Assembly: GCF_021556615.1 (NCBI RefSeq)
Contig: NZ_JAKGGD010000004.1
Span: forward strand, 1 to 64,000
DNA length: 64,000 nucleotides
DNA from: Paracoccus salsus
Lineage (GTDB): Bacteria; Pseudomonadota; Alphaproteobacteria; Rhodobacterales; Rhodobacteraceae
Reading direction: 5' to 3'
Position 1 is the first letter of the stretch; each line of letters starts with the position of its first letter. Shown piece after piece: positions 1-7,958 of this stretch. The notes under the pieces are model-generated. The model worked only from the letters and a program-made list of their open reading frames with translations. It was not told where the DNA came from and did no database searches. The position numbers were made by a program, and so were the translations under genes.

Positions 1-417
1 GCCATCGAGGCCTCGGGCCTTCAGCGAGCGCAGAAACTCGGTCCAGAAGGTCTCAGCCTCCGATGGCCCGATCCCCAGGCCGATAATCTCGCGGCGGCCT
101 TCTGTGTTAGCGGCAACGGCGATTATGGCTGCGACGCTGACGATCCGCCCGCCCTGGCGCTGCTTCAGGTAGGTGGCGTCCAGCCAGACATAGGGCCAAT
201 CACCGGTCAGCGGGCGGTTCAGGAACTCGCCGACCCTTTCATCGATATCCTTGCACAGCTTTGACACCGTGCTCTTCGAGATGCCGCTCAGCCCCATAGC
301 CTGCACCAAATCGTCGACGCGGCGGGTGGAAACTCCGCTGATCCAGGCTTCCTGGATGACGGCGACGAGCGCCTGCTCCGAGGTCTTCCGGGCTTCGAGG
401 AAGCCGGGAAAGTAGCT
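1..417 (-). pseudogene. IS256-family (Mutator-type) transposase, internal fragment
   Basis: The reverse strand encodes a stretch beginning around [17 protein letters not shown], then [20 protein letters not shown] and [14 protein letters not shown], characteristic of the catalytic region of IS256-family transposases. The aspartate in the WLDATY block matches the first acidic catalytic position. The fragment lacks the N-terminal hundred or so residues of the family, and its C-terminus runs off the window edge. Upstream it runs without any terminal inverted repeat straight into the Toprim gene remnant, so it is a deletion fusion rather than a clean insertion. It is unlikely to be active. Confidence 0.8.
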
Positions 418-423
418 GCGCTG

Positions 424-1418
424 AAGCGTTCGGCGGCTTCGATGCGGTCGCGCACGGCCGCCTCGCCCTCGCGGACCAGCACATCGTTGAAGTCCTGCTC
501 CTCGGGCGGGGTGGCGATCAGCACGGTCATGCCGCGATGCGCGAGCTGGCTCGCGGCGCGGGCCATCTGACCCTCGGCCTTGCTGCCGGGCAGGTCGCCG
601 TCACGGGCGATGATCACCGTGGCGTTCTCGGGCACCGGCGCGCGGCCGATGTTCGAGATGCCGAGGCAGGCCCAGGTCTCCTGTCCCGTCGCCTGCCAGA
701 CCGAGAGCGCGGTCTCGACGCCCTCGCAGAGGATCAGCGGTTCCCGGCCGGGGAGACGCACCGCGGCCTTCGCGGCCCAGCCATCGACGGCCTTGTTGGT
801 GCGCTTGACAACCTTGACCGGGGCCTTCCGCCCCTCGGCCGTCAGATAGACCTGCTGGATCGCCAGCACCTCGCCCGCCTCGTCGGTGGCGAGCGCGACC
901 ATGGCGCCGAACTTGCCGAAGGCATACTGGCGGTAGCGGATGCAGTCCGGCGGCGTGGCGGTGATCCCGCGATGGCGCAGGTAGGCGAGCACCGGCGTCG
1001 AGACGAGGGTCTCCGTGCGGCGCACGATCTCGGCAACCTTCGCTGCGCGTTCCTCGGGCGTCGGCTCCTTGGGCCTGGCCGAGCCCGAGGCGGAAAGCGC
1101 GGGCGCGGTGGGCGGCGTTGCCGTCCAGGACGGACCGGCGTCGGGTTCGCCCAGCCACGACCGCGCCCAGGTCCACGCGGCCTTGTCGTCCAGACCGAGG
1201 CTATAGCCGATCAGTTCCAGCCCCGCGCCCCCGGCGCCATGCTCGTGGTCATACCAGCGGCCCTTGTTCGCGCCGTCGATTTCCACGGCGACGCTGCCCT
1301 TGGTGCCGAAGCGCAGGGTCTGCGCGCTGGAAAGCTCCCGGTTCGGCTCGCCCAGCAACTCGCGGGCCAGGTCCGCGATGCGGTCTTCCAGCATGTCGGC
1401 CAGTTGGGCGACGGACAT
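424..1418 (-). pseudogene. Toprim-domain plasmid/phage primase-helicase-like protein, C-terminally truncated
   Basis: The frame starting MSVAQLADMLEDR encodes a plasmid-type DUF7146/Toprim protein of about 330 recognisable residues. Its centre has the zinc-finger-less primase-like segment (YLRHRGITATPPDCIRY). The C-terminal half carries the Toprim motifs: LILCEGVETALSVW with the conserved glutamate, and [16 protein letters not shown] with the DxD-like acidic cluster. Such proteins belong to mobile-element replication or transfer regions. The reading frame passes from [14 protein letters not shown] into unrelated sequence where the transposase fragment begins, so the last part of the protein is lost. 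The ATG at 1418 is chosen because homology begins there; the frame stays open further upstream. Confidence 0.65.
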
Positions 1419-1478
1419 GCGGGTGGTCGGGCAGCCGGGCATGCCGGTGCGCGTGATTTCTTCGGCATCGGGCGGCAG

Positions 1479-2066
1479 GATGTGGATGTCACCCGTATCC
1501 GCCGCCAGTGGTTCGCCAAGCGAAAGTCGGTGGCCGCGATCCTCAAGGAGGTGATGACCAACGAAGCCTCGACCCTGCTCGACAGCGATGCGGCCAACAA
1601 GGCGGCAGATGCAGACGAGGCGCTGCAGTAACACGGCGCCGATGTGGCGGGCGCGGCTTACGTCACCGCCACGATTACCGTTTGGGACGAGAACGCAGCA
1701 GCCGCCGAGGCCAAGCTGAAGGCCGCAGAGAAAATCGTGCAAGGACGCGATTTCACCTGCATCCCAGAAACATTGAACGCGCTTGAGGCCTGGCTCGGCT
1801 CCCTGCCCGGCCATCTCTACGCTAATGTCCCTCAGCCACCCATCTCGACGCTGAACCTGGCCCATATGATCCCGATCTCGGCGGTCTGGGCGGGGCCGGA
1901 TCGGAACGACCACCTCGACGGCCCGCCGCTGTTTCAGGCCGAAACCGACGGCACGACCCCGTTCCGGTTTTCGACTCATGTGGGCGATGTCGGCCATACC
2001 TTGATCGTCGGCCCGACCGGGGCAGGCAAATCAGTCCTGCTAGCGTTGATGGCGTTGCAGTTCCGA
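1479..2066 (+). pseudogene. trbE: Conjugal transfer ATPase TrbE/VirB4-type, internal fragment with premature stop
   Basis: The frame reads VTRIRRQWFAKRKSVAAIL, later DGTTPFRFSTHVGDVGHTL and the Walker A motif GPTGAGKS at about 2013-2036. This is the middle of a TrbE-type ATPase that powers a type IV secretion mating channel. An in-frame TAA at 1629-1631 interrupts it between ALQ and HGADVAG. Changing the first T to G would restore a glutamate codon, so one substitution probably caused it. The fragment lacks both the N-terminal region and everything after MALQFR, where the sequence switches to an unrelated coding frame. It faces the Toprim remnant head to head. Non-functional. Confidence 0.75.
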
Positions 2067-2073
2067 CACAGCG

Positions 2074-2610
2074 TCGATCCTGGACCGTATCGACCAGGAC
2101 AATGTCGAAATCCGTTTCTTCAGGACGGCGTCCGACCGGTGGCGGCTCGACGACGGCACGGAGCAAGACGAGGATCTGTCGTCGCGGGTTCGAGGCAATC
2201 TCTTCGTTGATCCGTCCACCGGGCACGGGATCATCCGGATCAATGAAAGCCTAAACGACAGGCAGATGCTCCAGACCCTGTTTCATGAAACCCAACACTG
2301 GATACACCGGCAAACACGGAGTGGCCCACGCGGTCTTGAAAGCGAAATCCAGGCGCGCATCGTAGCAGAACAGATGGCGATCGACCGAGGCTGGCCGGAG
2401 ACGGTTCCGGGCTACCGCACACCGGACGGCCGAGTGAACGAGACCTTCATCCGCCAGCGATTGCAGACCTCTCCGCATTACAGCCCGACGGGCCGCTCCC
2501 GCATCCCCGGAAGCCGGCGCTACGGCGGTGAGACGACGATCCCCGGACCCTTTGCCTGCCCGCCGGTGGGCGATTTCCCGATGCCCCGCTCGGACATTGC
2601 CTATTCGTGA
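2074..2610 (+). pseudogene. Zincin-like metallopeptidase domain fragment (HETQH motif)
   Basis: A frame open from 2050 gives about 179 residues starting SILDRIDQDNVEIRFFRTA, with no ATG before 2266. Residues LFHETQHWIHRQ (2281-2316) contain HExxH, the zinc-binding and catalytic signature of zincins. A following LESEIQAR may supply a glutamate as third ligand. The C-terminus is Pro/Arg/Gly-rich. The start is fused directly to the end of the trbE fragment, so it is probably the C-terminal domain of a larger island protein, for example a polyvalent conjugative protein or a toxin-type metallopeptidase. Which one is inference. The next gene begins 12 bases after its stop, as in toxin-immunity pairs. 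Confidence 0.5.
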
Positions 2611-2622
2611 GGCATTTTGAGA

Positions 2623-2996
2623 ATGGCGAACATGGAACTGACCTTTGAAATCATCGGCTACCAGGAAGACGCGATGTTCGACGATTTCGACGACGGCGCT
2701 TTACCTCTCCCATCTCAGCGCGGTCTTCACCGTGGCCGGCCCGGCCTGGAACTATCCGCTGGACGAGCGCGCGATGCGCAATGCGCGGATACTTCAAGCG
2801 CATGATTCGCGAACGGATGCAGCTTGGGAGCCATGCGCTCGTCTCAGTCACCGAGATACCTTGTGATGATCCCGCTGGTCCGGGTCCGGCGACCCGGATC
2901 ACGATCCTTGGCCTCGACATGGTCCGGCGCGGGTTTGTGATCCATTGGCCCATCGCGGCGATCATTGAGGCTGATCTTTACGTGGTCAGCGCGCAA
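2623..2996 (+). pseudogene. Small frameshifted gene following the zincin fragment; unknown, possibly immunity-like
   Basis: Three consecutive forward frames join into one plausible acidic protein. The first is MANMELTFEIIGYQEDAM to DDFDDGA, then LYLSHLSAVFTVAGPAWNYP to AMRNAR, then GYFKRMIRERMQLGSHALV and onward to IIEADLYVVSAQ. The shifts lie near 2697-2702 and 2782-2787, and each moves reading by +1. Codon use and composition stay gene-like across the joins. I do not recognise the family. A short acidic protein directly behind a metallopeptidase domain suggests an immunity partner, but this is inference. The true 3' end is uncertain because the last frame stays open beyond this point. Confidence 0.35.
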
Positions 2997-3096
2997 GGCC
3001 GCAAATCTCGCCTTTGCTCGGCGAGGCCACATCACACAAGACAGAGCGCGTACCGCGTGCCACCGGAGACGTTTGGCAGCACGCGGTCAAAACGGT

Positions 3097-4098
3097 CTAG
3101 AGGCAGTCCGCCAGCGCCGTGGCGAGGTTGCGCAGGACGTTACCATAGAGGTCTGGACCGGGCTCGAGGTCGGAGCCCAAGGGATCAAGCACGCCGGTGT
3201 TGGCTTCAGACCCGTCCATCACCGCGGCGACCATGCCGGGATCGAATTGCGGTTCAGACAAGACGCATGTCACGTCTTGCTCTGCCACACGCGCCTGGAT
3301 CTCTGCGATGCGCGCCGGGCTGGGATCGGAGGCATCGGACACGGATATCGCGCCCGATGCGGGGAAGTCGAACGCTGTCTCGAAGTAGTGATACGCGTCA
3401 TGGAATACGATGAAGTTGCGTCCCCGAACGGGCTCTAGGATGCCGTTGATCTCGGCACTCAGCGTGGCCAGCTCTTCCCGTCCCGCCGCCGCATTGGCAA
3501 AGTAAGCGCCAGCATTGTCCGGATCGGCCGCGGAAAGTTGTGCCGCGATGGCGTTCAGCCAGACAGCGCCATTGTCTGGCGACAGCCAGGCATGCGGGTC
3601 GTGTTCGCCATGGTCGCGGCCTTCGTGCCGATCAGCGTCGGCATGCGCTTCGTGGTTGTCATGCTCGTGCTGATCGCCCTCCGCATGATCCTCGTGGTCC
3701 TGTTCGCCATCGTCTTCGTTGCCGTGGCCATGCGCTTCGAACAGCGGACCTTCCCGGAACGGAATGCCCATCGTTCCATCGACGTCCAGCAGTTCCGTGA
3801 CGGTCGCGTCGCTGGCCAGTGTCGCGATCGCGCCTTCCAGCCAAGGCGTCAGTTCGGGGCTGACCCAAAAAACCAGATCGGCCTCCTGCAACGCGGTCGC
3901 CTCTGATGGGCGAAGGCTGTATTCATGCGGGCTTCCCCCAGGCGCGACGATCAGGGATGGCTCTCCCACACCCTGCATCACGCGCGCCACCAGCGAATGC
4001 AAAGGCGCGATATCTGCAGCCACGTTTGGTACATCCGCCGAAGCCGTGCCCCCGAACAGGGTTGCGGCAACAGACAGGGGAATGAGGTTTCTGGACAT
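3097..4098 (-). CDS. znuA: Zinc ABC transporter, periplasmic zinc-binding protein ZnuA
   Basis: This 333-residue protein has a signal peptide (MSRNLIPLSVAATLFGGTASA) and the cluster A-I metal-binding protein fold. Histidine ligands are expected at the DIAPLHSLV, GGSPHEYSLRPS and FIVFHDAYHYF segments. Between them a long His/Asp/Glu-rich loop (about residues 120-175) precedes HDPHAWLSP, a hallmark of zinc-specific ZnuA. It captures Zn2+ in the periplasm for ZnuB/ZnuC. The ATG at 4098 is preferred over an in-frame ATG at 4161 because a GGAG lies upstream and the signal peptide starts there. It is divergent from zur with a 56-base intergenic region, consistent with Zur control. Confidence 0.92.
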   Translation of the reverse strand: MSRNLIPLSVAATLFGGTASADVPNVAADIAPLHSLVARVMQGVGEPSLIVAPGGSPHEYSLRPSEATALQEADLVFWVSPELTPWLEGAIATLASDATVTELLDVDGTMGIPFREGPLFEAHGHGNEDDGEQDHEDHAEGDQHEHDNHEAHADADRHEGRDHGEHDPHAWLSPDNGAVWLNAIAAQLSAADPDNAGAYFANAAAGREELATLSAEINGILEPVRGRNFIVFHDAYHYFETAFDFPASGAISVSDASDPSPARIAEIQARVAEQDVTCVLSEPQFDPGMVAAVMDGSEANTGVLDPLGSDLEPGPDLYGNVLRNLATALADCL

Positions 4099-4154
4099 GC
4101 CTGGCTCCATGTGATTAAATAACGTTACGTTTTGGGTACAGGAAATGAGATAAC
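4099..4154. promoter_or_regulatory. Divergent znuA/zur intergenic region with candidate Zur operator
   Basis: The 56 bases between the two starts are AT-rich relative to the flanks. They hold an imperfect 13-bp inverted repeat, GTGATTAAATAAC (4111-4123), whose half-sites differ at one position. A second ATAAC-type half-site (GATAACAT) overlaps the zur start codon. Zur boxes of alphaproteobacteria are AT-rich palindromes of this general type. The assignment is inference from position next to zur and znuA. Confidence 0.4.
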
Positions 4155-4673
4155 ATGACAAGCGCCGCTCAGGCCGGAAAGATCATGCCGAGCGATCCGA
4201 TCGGGTTCGAGAAACACGATCATGGATCCTGCATCAGCGTGGGCATCGCTGCCGCCGAGGCGCATTGTCTGGCGGAAGGCCTGCGTTTCACGCCGGTCCG
4301 CCGCAAAGCACTGGAAATCCTCTTGCAAGAGCATCGCGCTCTTGGGGCCTATGAAATGCTCGACAGGCTGCGCGATGCCGGATTCGGTTCGCAACCGCCC
4401 GTGGCCTACCGGGCGCTTGAATTCCTCGTCGCCAACGGCTTTGCGCACAAGATCGAACGCCTCAACGCCTTCATCGCCTGCGCCCATCCCGGGGCCAATC
4501 ACTCCCCCGCGTTCATGATCTGCCGACTGTGCGATTCGGTGGCCGAGGCGCAATCTTCGCCAGCGCGTGGAGCCATTGGAGAAGCAGCGCGCGCTACGGG
4601 ATTCAGGATAGAGCGGACCGTGGTCGAAGCCGAGGGCATCTGTCCTGCTTGTGCGGACAAGGCTGACGCATGA
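4155..4673 (+). CDS. zur: Zinc uptake regulator Zur (Fur family)
   Basis: This 172-residue Fur-family repressor has an N-terminal winged helix (LRFTPVRRKALEILLQEH to PVAYRALEFLVANGFAHKIE) with the recognition helix near PPVAYRALEFL. The C-terminal dimer domain carries a structural zinc site made of two CxxC pairs, CRLC and CPAC. CAHPGANHSPAFMIC supplies the regulatory ligands. With zinc bound it is expected to repress the znu genes. It starts opposite znuA, and its last codon overlaps the znuC start (ATGA at 4670-4673), so it is translated with znuC. This is a common arrangement that makes the operon autoregulated. Confidence 0.9.
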   Translation: MTSAAQAGKIMPSDPIGFEKHDHGSCISVGIAAAEAHCLAEGLRFTPVRRKALEILLQEHRALGAYEMLDRLRDAGFGSQPPVAYRALEFLVANGFAHKIERLNAFIACAHPGANHSPAFMICRLCDSVAEAQSSPARGAIGEAARATGFRIERTVVEAEGICPACADKADA

Positions 4674-5434
4674 GCCTGATCGCGGCAGAGAATATCAGCG
4701 TCAGCTATGGCGCGAACACGGTTTTGCGCGACGTGTCCCTTGCCGTTGAGTCCGGTGAGATCGTGACGGTCGTAGGACCCAATGGTTCCGGCAAGACCAC
4801 CTTGCTGAAGCTGCTCATCGGCGCAGAACGACCGCAGTCAGGGCAGATCACGCGCAAACCCGGGCTGCGCATCGGTTACGTCCCGCAGAAACTTCACATG
4901 GATCCGACCCTGCCGATCACGGTAGAACGTTTTCTCCGCCTTCCCGGCGGCAACACGCCCGCGGCCTGCGCGGCCGCTTTGGAGAGGGCTGGCGTGCCCG
5001 GCCTTTCACAGCGCCAGATGTCCGCGTTGTCGGGCGGCCAGTTCCAGCGGGTCCTCTTGGCACGTGCGCTCATCAACGAGCCGGACCTGCTGTTGCTCGA
5101 CGAGGCGACACAGGGGCTGGACCAGCCCGGCTCTGCCGCCTTCTATCTTCAGATCGAGGAAGTTCGTCAAAAAACCGGATGCGCCATCCTGATGATCAGC
5201 CACGAGCTTCATGTCGTGATGGCGGCTTCGGATCGAGTGATCTGCCTCAACGGACATGTCTGTTGCGAAGGCGCGCCCGAAATCGTCTCCGCCGCTCCCG
5301 AATACCGCGCGCTTTTTGGCACCGGTACGGGTGGCGCGCTTGCGCTTTATCGGCACGAGCATGACCACACACATGACGCAATCTGCACGCACGACCATGC
5401 GCCACAGGACAAACGGATCGAGGCCGCCGAGTAA
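4670..5434 (+). CDS. znuC: Zinc ABC transporter ATP-binding protein ZnuC
   Basis: This 254-residue ABC ATPase has Walker A GPNGSGKTT, the signature LSGGQFQRVLLARAL, Walker B DLLLLDEATQGLD and the switch histidine in MISHELH. It energises Zn2+ import through ZnuB. The C-terminus carries a His-rich tail (YRHEHDHTHDAICTHDHA) seen in many ZnuC proteins, possibly a cytoplasmic zinc reservoir or sensor. Start and stop overlap neighbours on both sides (ATGA with zur, TAATG with znuB), showing tight translational coupling. Confidence 0.92.
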   Translation: MSLIAAENISVSYGANTVLRDVSLAVESGEIVTVVGPNGSGKTTLLKLLIGAERPQSGQITRKPGLRIGYVPQKLHMDPTLPITVERFLRLPGGNTPAACAAALERAGVPGLSQRQMSALSGGQFQRVLLARALINEPDLLLLDEATQGLDQPGSAAFYLQIEEVRQKTGCAILMISHELHVVMAASDRVICLNGHVCCEGAPEIVSAAPEYRALFGTGTGGALALYRHEHDHTHDAICTHDHAPQDKRIEAAE

Positions 5435-6222
5435 TGCTGGATGATTTCATGACACGCGCCGCGCTGGCAGGTGTCGGCGTGGCCCTTGCAGCGGCCCCCT
5501 TGGGCAGTTTCGTGGTCTGGCGGCGCATGGCTTATTTCGGCGATGCCACAGCCCATGCCGCCATTCTTGGCGTGGCCCTGTCACTGGCGCTTCAGATATC
5601 CATCTTCGCAGGGGCGGTGGCCGTGGCGCTGGCGATGGCGCTGACCGTGACGGTGCTGACCGGACGCGGCTATGCGATGGATACGCTTCTGGGGGTGCTG
5701 GCGCACTCCGCCCTCGCCTTCGGGCTGGTCGCTGTCTCTTTCCTGTCTGGCATCCGCATTGATCTCATGGCCTACCTCTTCGGAGATATCCTGGCCGTGT
5801 CACGCGGTGATCTGGCGGTGATCTGGGGCGGCGCGGCGCTCGTCGTGGGTCTGATCGGCTGGCGCTGGTCGGCGCTGCTGACCTCGACCATCAGCTCGGA
5901 ACTGGCCTATGCCAGCGGGATCGACCCAAAGCGCGAACAGCTTGTTCTGACATTGGCGCTGGCCGTCACGGTTGCGGTCGCAATCAAGGTGGTCGGCGTG
6001 TTGCTCATCGCGGCCATGCTGATCATTCCCGCGGCTGCCGCCCGCCCTCTGTCACGCACACCCGAACAGATGGCCTTGACTGCAGCGATCATCGGCAGTG
6101 CGTCTGCCGTAATCGGCTTGCAGTCCGCCTATACGCTCGACACGCCAGCGGGACCATCGATCGTCTGCGTCGCGGCACTCGTGTTTCTTGGCACAAGCGT
6201 TCTGCAAAGCTTGCGATCCTGA
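5434..6222 (+). CDS. znuB: Zinc ABC transporter permease ZnuB
   Basis: This 262-residue integral membrane protein of the metal-type ABC-3 permease family is almost entirely hydrophobic, with eight or nine predicted helices. The family-typical GDATAHAAILGVAL segment is near residue 30, and the coupling-helix region is near DPKREQLVLTL. It forms the Zn2+ channel with ZnuC and receives metal from ZnuA. The start overlaps the znuC stop by one base. It is the last gene of the zur-znuCB operon; the next gene is on the opposite strand. Confidence 0.9.
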   Translation: MLDDFMTRAALAGVGVALAAAPLGSFVVWRRMAYFGDATAHAAILGVALSLALQISIFAGAVAVALAMALTVTVLTGRGYAMDTLLGVLAHSALAFGLVAVSFLSGIRIDLMAYLFGDILAVSRGDLAVIWGGAALVVGLIGWRWSALLTSTISSELAYASGIDPKREQLVLTLALAVTVAVAIKVVGVLLIAAMLIIPAAAARPLSRTPEQMALTAAIIGSASAVIGLQSAYTLDTPAGPSIVCVAALVFLGTSVLQSLRS

Positions 6223-6345
6223 AGGGCGGATGCTCCTGCCCAACGAAGCGTGACCGCTGCCTTCATCCTGACCCTGACATTTCCGCCCGGTTTCGCGGTT
6301 TCGAAGTGGTGAGTCCTCGATCCACCAGATTCCGGTGATCGACGT

Positions 6346-6642
6346 CTAGCATGTCCCGATCATCCAGCGCCGTGACGTTGCGGGTGCCTTGCGGTTGCAC
6401 AGTCTGCAGCCGCAACTGGGCAGGTGCTTGCGCTTCAGCACCTTCGGCTCGGCCGACGTCGTCTCCGCCCGCGATTCGGCCCGGCGCAGGCTGCTGGACA
6501 GCCGGCTGATCTGGGGAAGCGCCACAAGCGCCGGACTCTCGCGGCCGCAATGCGGGCAGGCCAAGCCCTGCCGGCTGGCCTCGTAGTCGGCCCAGCCGCT
6601 GAATACGCCGTGATCGGTGCAGTTGAAATCGTAGATCGGCAT
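6346..6642 (-). CDS. FmdB-like zinc-ribbon protein
   Basis: This 98-residue protein opens with the family signature MPIYDFNC and has a CxxxH...CPHCG zinc ribbon within its first 35 residues. A second cysteine group, CGCRLC, lies near the C-terminus. FmdB-type proteins are usually found beside amidase/formamidase and amide-transport genes and are annotated as putative regulators. Although the frame is open upstream into the DUF932 remnant, a strong GGAGGG lies five bases before the ATG at 6642, which fixes this start. No amidase gene is left in the window, so it appears stranded from its original operon. Confidence 0.7.
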   Translation of the reverse strand: MPIYDFNCTDHGVFSGWADYEASRQGLACPHCGRESPALVALPQISRLSSSLRRAESRAETTSAEPKVLKRKHLPSCGCRLCNRKAPATSRRWMIGTC

Positions 6643-6653
6643 CGCGCCCTCCG

Positions 6654-6760
6654 TCACATGAGACCATCGAGAAGAAGCCAGCCTGGGAGCCAGCCGGTGA
6701 AGATACCCGCCAGAAGCGTGACCCAGGCAGTCTGCTTGAGAATTGGTTTGCCCAACCGCT
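6654..6760 (-). pseudogene. C-terminal tail of a membrane protein, truncated
   Basis: In a frame different from the DUF932 remnant, the last 30 or so codons before the stop at 6654 read LKQTAWVTLLAGIFTGWL then PGWLLLDGLM. This looks like a terminal transmembrane helix. The stop is 11 bases before the fmdB-like start, a normal operon spacing, so this is probably the end of a gene that once preceded fmdB. Its body was replaced by the DUF932 fragment. The family cannot be identified from so short a piece. Confidence 0.35.
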
Positions 6761-6761
6761 G

Positions 6762-7869
6762 TGATCCCCTGCACGAAGTCGAACACGCTCTCGGGCGGGC
6801 GGCCTTCCTCGGCCAGCACCTTCTCGACGATCCGTCCCGTCTCCGCCTTCGAGAACCCGCGTTTGCGCAGGAAGTCCTGACGGTCCTCGTCGGACCGCGC
6901 AACGATCTTCTCGCGCGCCGCGCGAATGCCGTCGATGAAGGGTGCGGGCGAGGACTCGGCGAAGCGGCTGAGCGCCGGGGCAGCCTCGTGGGCGAAACGG
7001 GAGGCAGCGTATTTCGAATGCCGGATGGTGATCTCCTGGAAATCCTCGACGCCCCAGAGGTTCCGGTTCTGGCACACCGCCCGCAGGTAGAAGCTGGCGA
7101 TGCCGAGCGTCTTCGCACCCACCTCCGAATTCCAGCAATAAAATCCCCGAAAGTAGAGGTCGGGCGAGCCATCGGGCAGCAGTCCCGCCTCGATCGGGTT
7201 CAGATCGTCGACGAGGAACAGGAACACGTCGCGGTCCGAGGCGTAGAGCGTCGTCGTCTCCTTCGTCACGCCCACGCGCGGGTTGTAGATGCCAGTCGAC
7301 CAGTCGAGCACGCCCGGCACCTTCCAACGCGTGTCGCCCGTGCCATTGCCCGCGATGCGCTGCACGGCGGAAACCAGTTCGTGGTCGTAGATGCGGCCAT
7401 AATCGGGGCCGGTCACGGCGCGTAGTTCCGTGCGGCCATTGGCGACCTCCATGGTCTTGATCTGCTCGGCCCGGTGGTTGGTCAGCCCGTATTGCAGGTT
7501 GATGCCCGCCAGCGGTGCGGGTAGTTGCCGCAGATAGGCGGCCGGTGCACCGACCAGGCTGGAGAGCTGACCGAAGGACCAATGCGTCGGCGCGATGGGT
7601 TCATCCGCACCGGGCAGGACCAGCCCCAGCTTCTCCGGGTTGTCCCGATGCGCCTCGACCCGGATCGCCGCACTCTCCACCGTGCGCGTCCGGCTCCGCT
7701 CCGCCCGGCCCTTGACCGAGGCCAAGAGATCGTCGAGCGACAGATACCGCTCGTCATCCGGCCGCGAAAACCACTCGGACGACACGCGATCCACATTCTC
7801 ACCGCGCGACACATCCACCTTGTAGCCGCCGCTGATGTCACGCCCGGCAGCGATAATCTCGGTATTCGT
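6762..7869 (-). pseudogene. DUF932 domain protein, 3'-truncated and probably lacking its start
   Basis: About 365 residues of a DUF932 protein are readable: TNTEIIAAGRDISGGYKVDV at the beginning, RYLSLDDLLASVKGRAER, a central TTTLYASDRDVFLFLVDDLNP, and ESVFDFVQGITAV at the end. DUF932 proteins are carried by plasmids, phages and integrative elements; their function is unknown. The protein breaks after ITAVGQ, where unrelated DNA begins. No ATG occurs in frame before the homology; the first usable initiator is a GTG at 7816-7818. The gene is probably dead at both ends. It lies downstream of the integrase on the same strand. Confidence 0.7.
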
Positions 7870-7958
7870 GGGTTTTCTCCCGCGACGGGCGGCCGAAAGC
7901 CTCTCTCTCGACCTCCAAACCCGTCACGGGCCGGGACGGCACCCCTCTGACTCTCGGA

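Noticed and set aside
537..1478. Forward open frame preceding the trbE remnant
   Set aside because: Only the part from about 1479 resembles TrbE. The earlier part is antisense to the Toprim gene.
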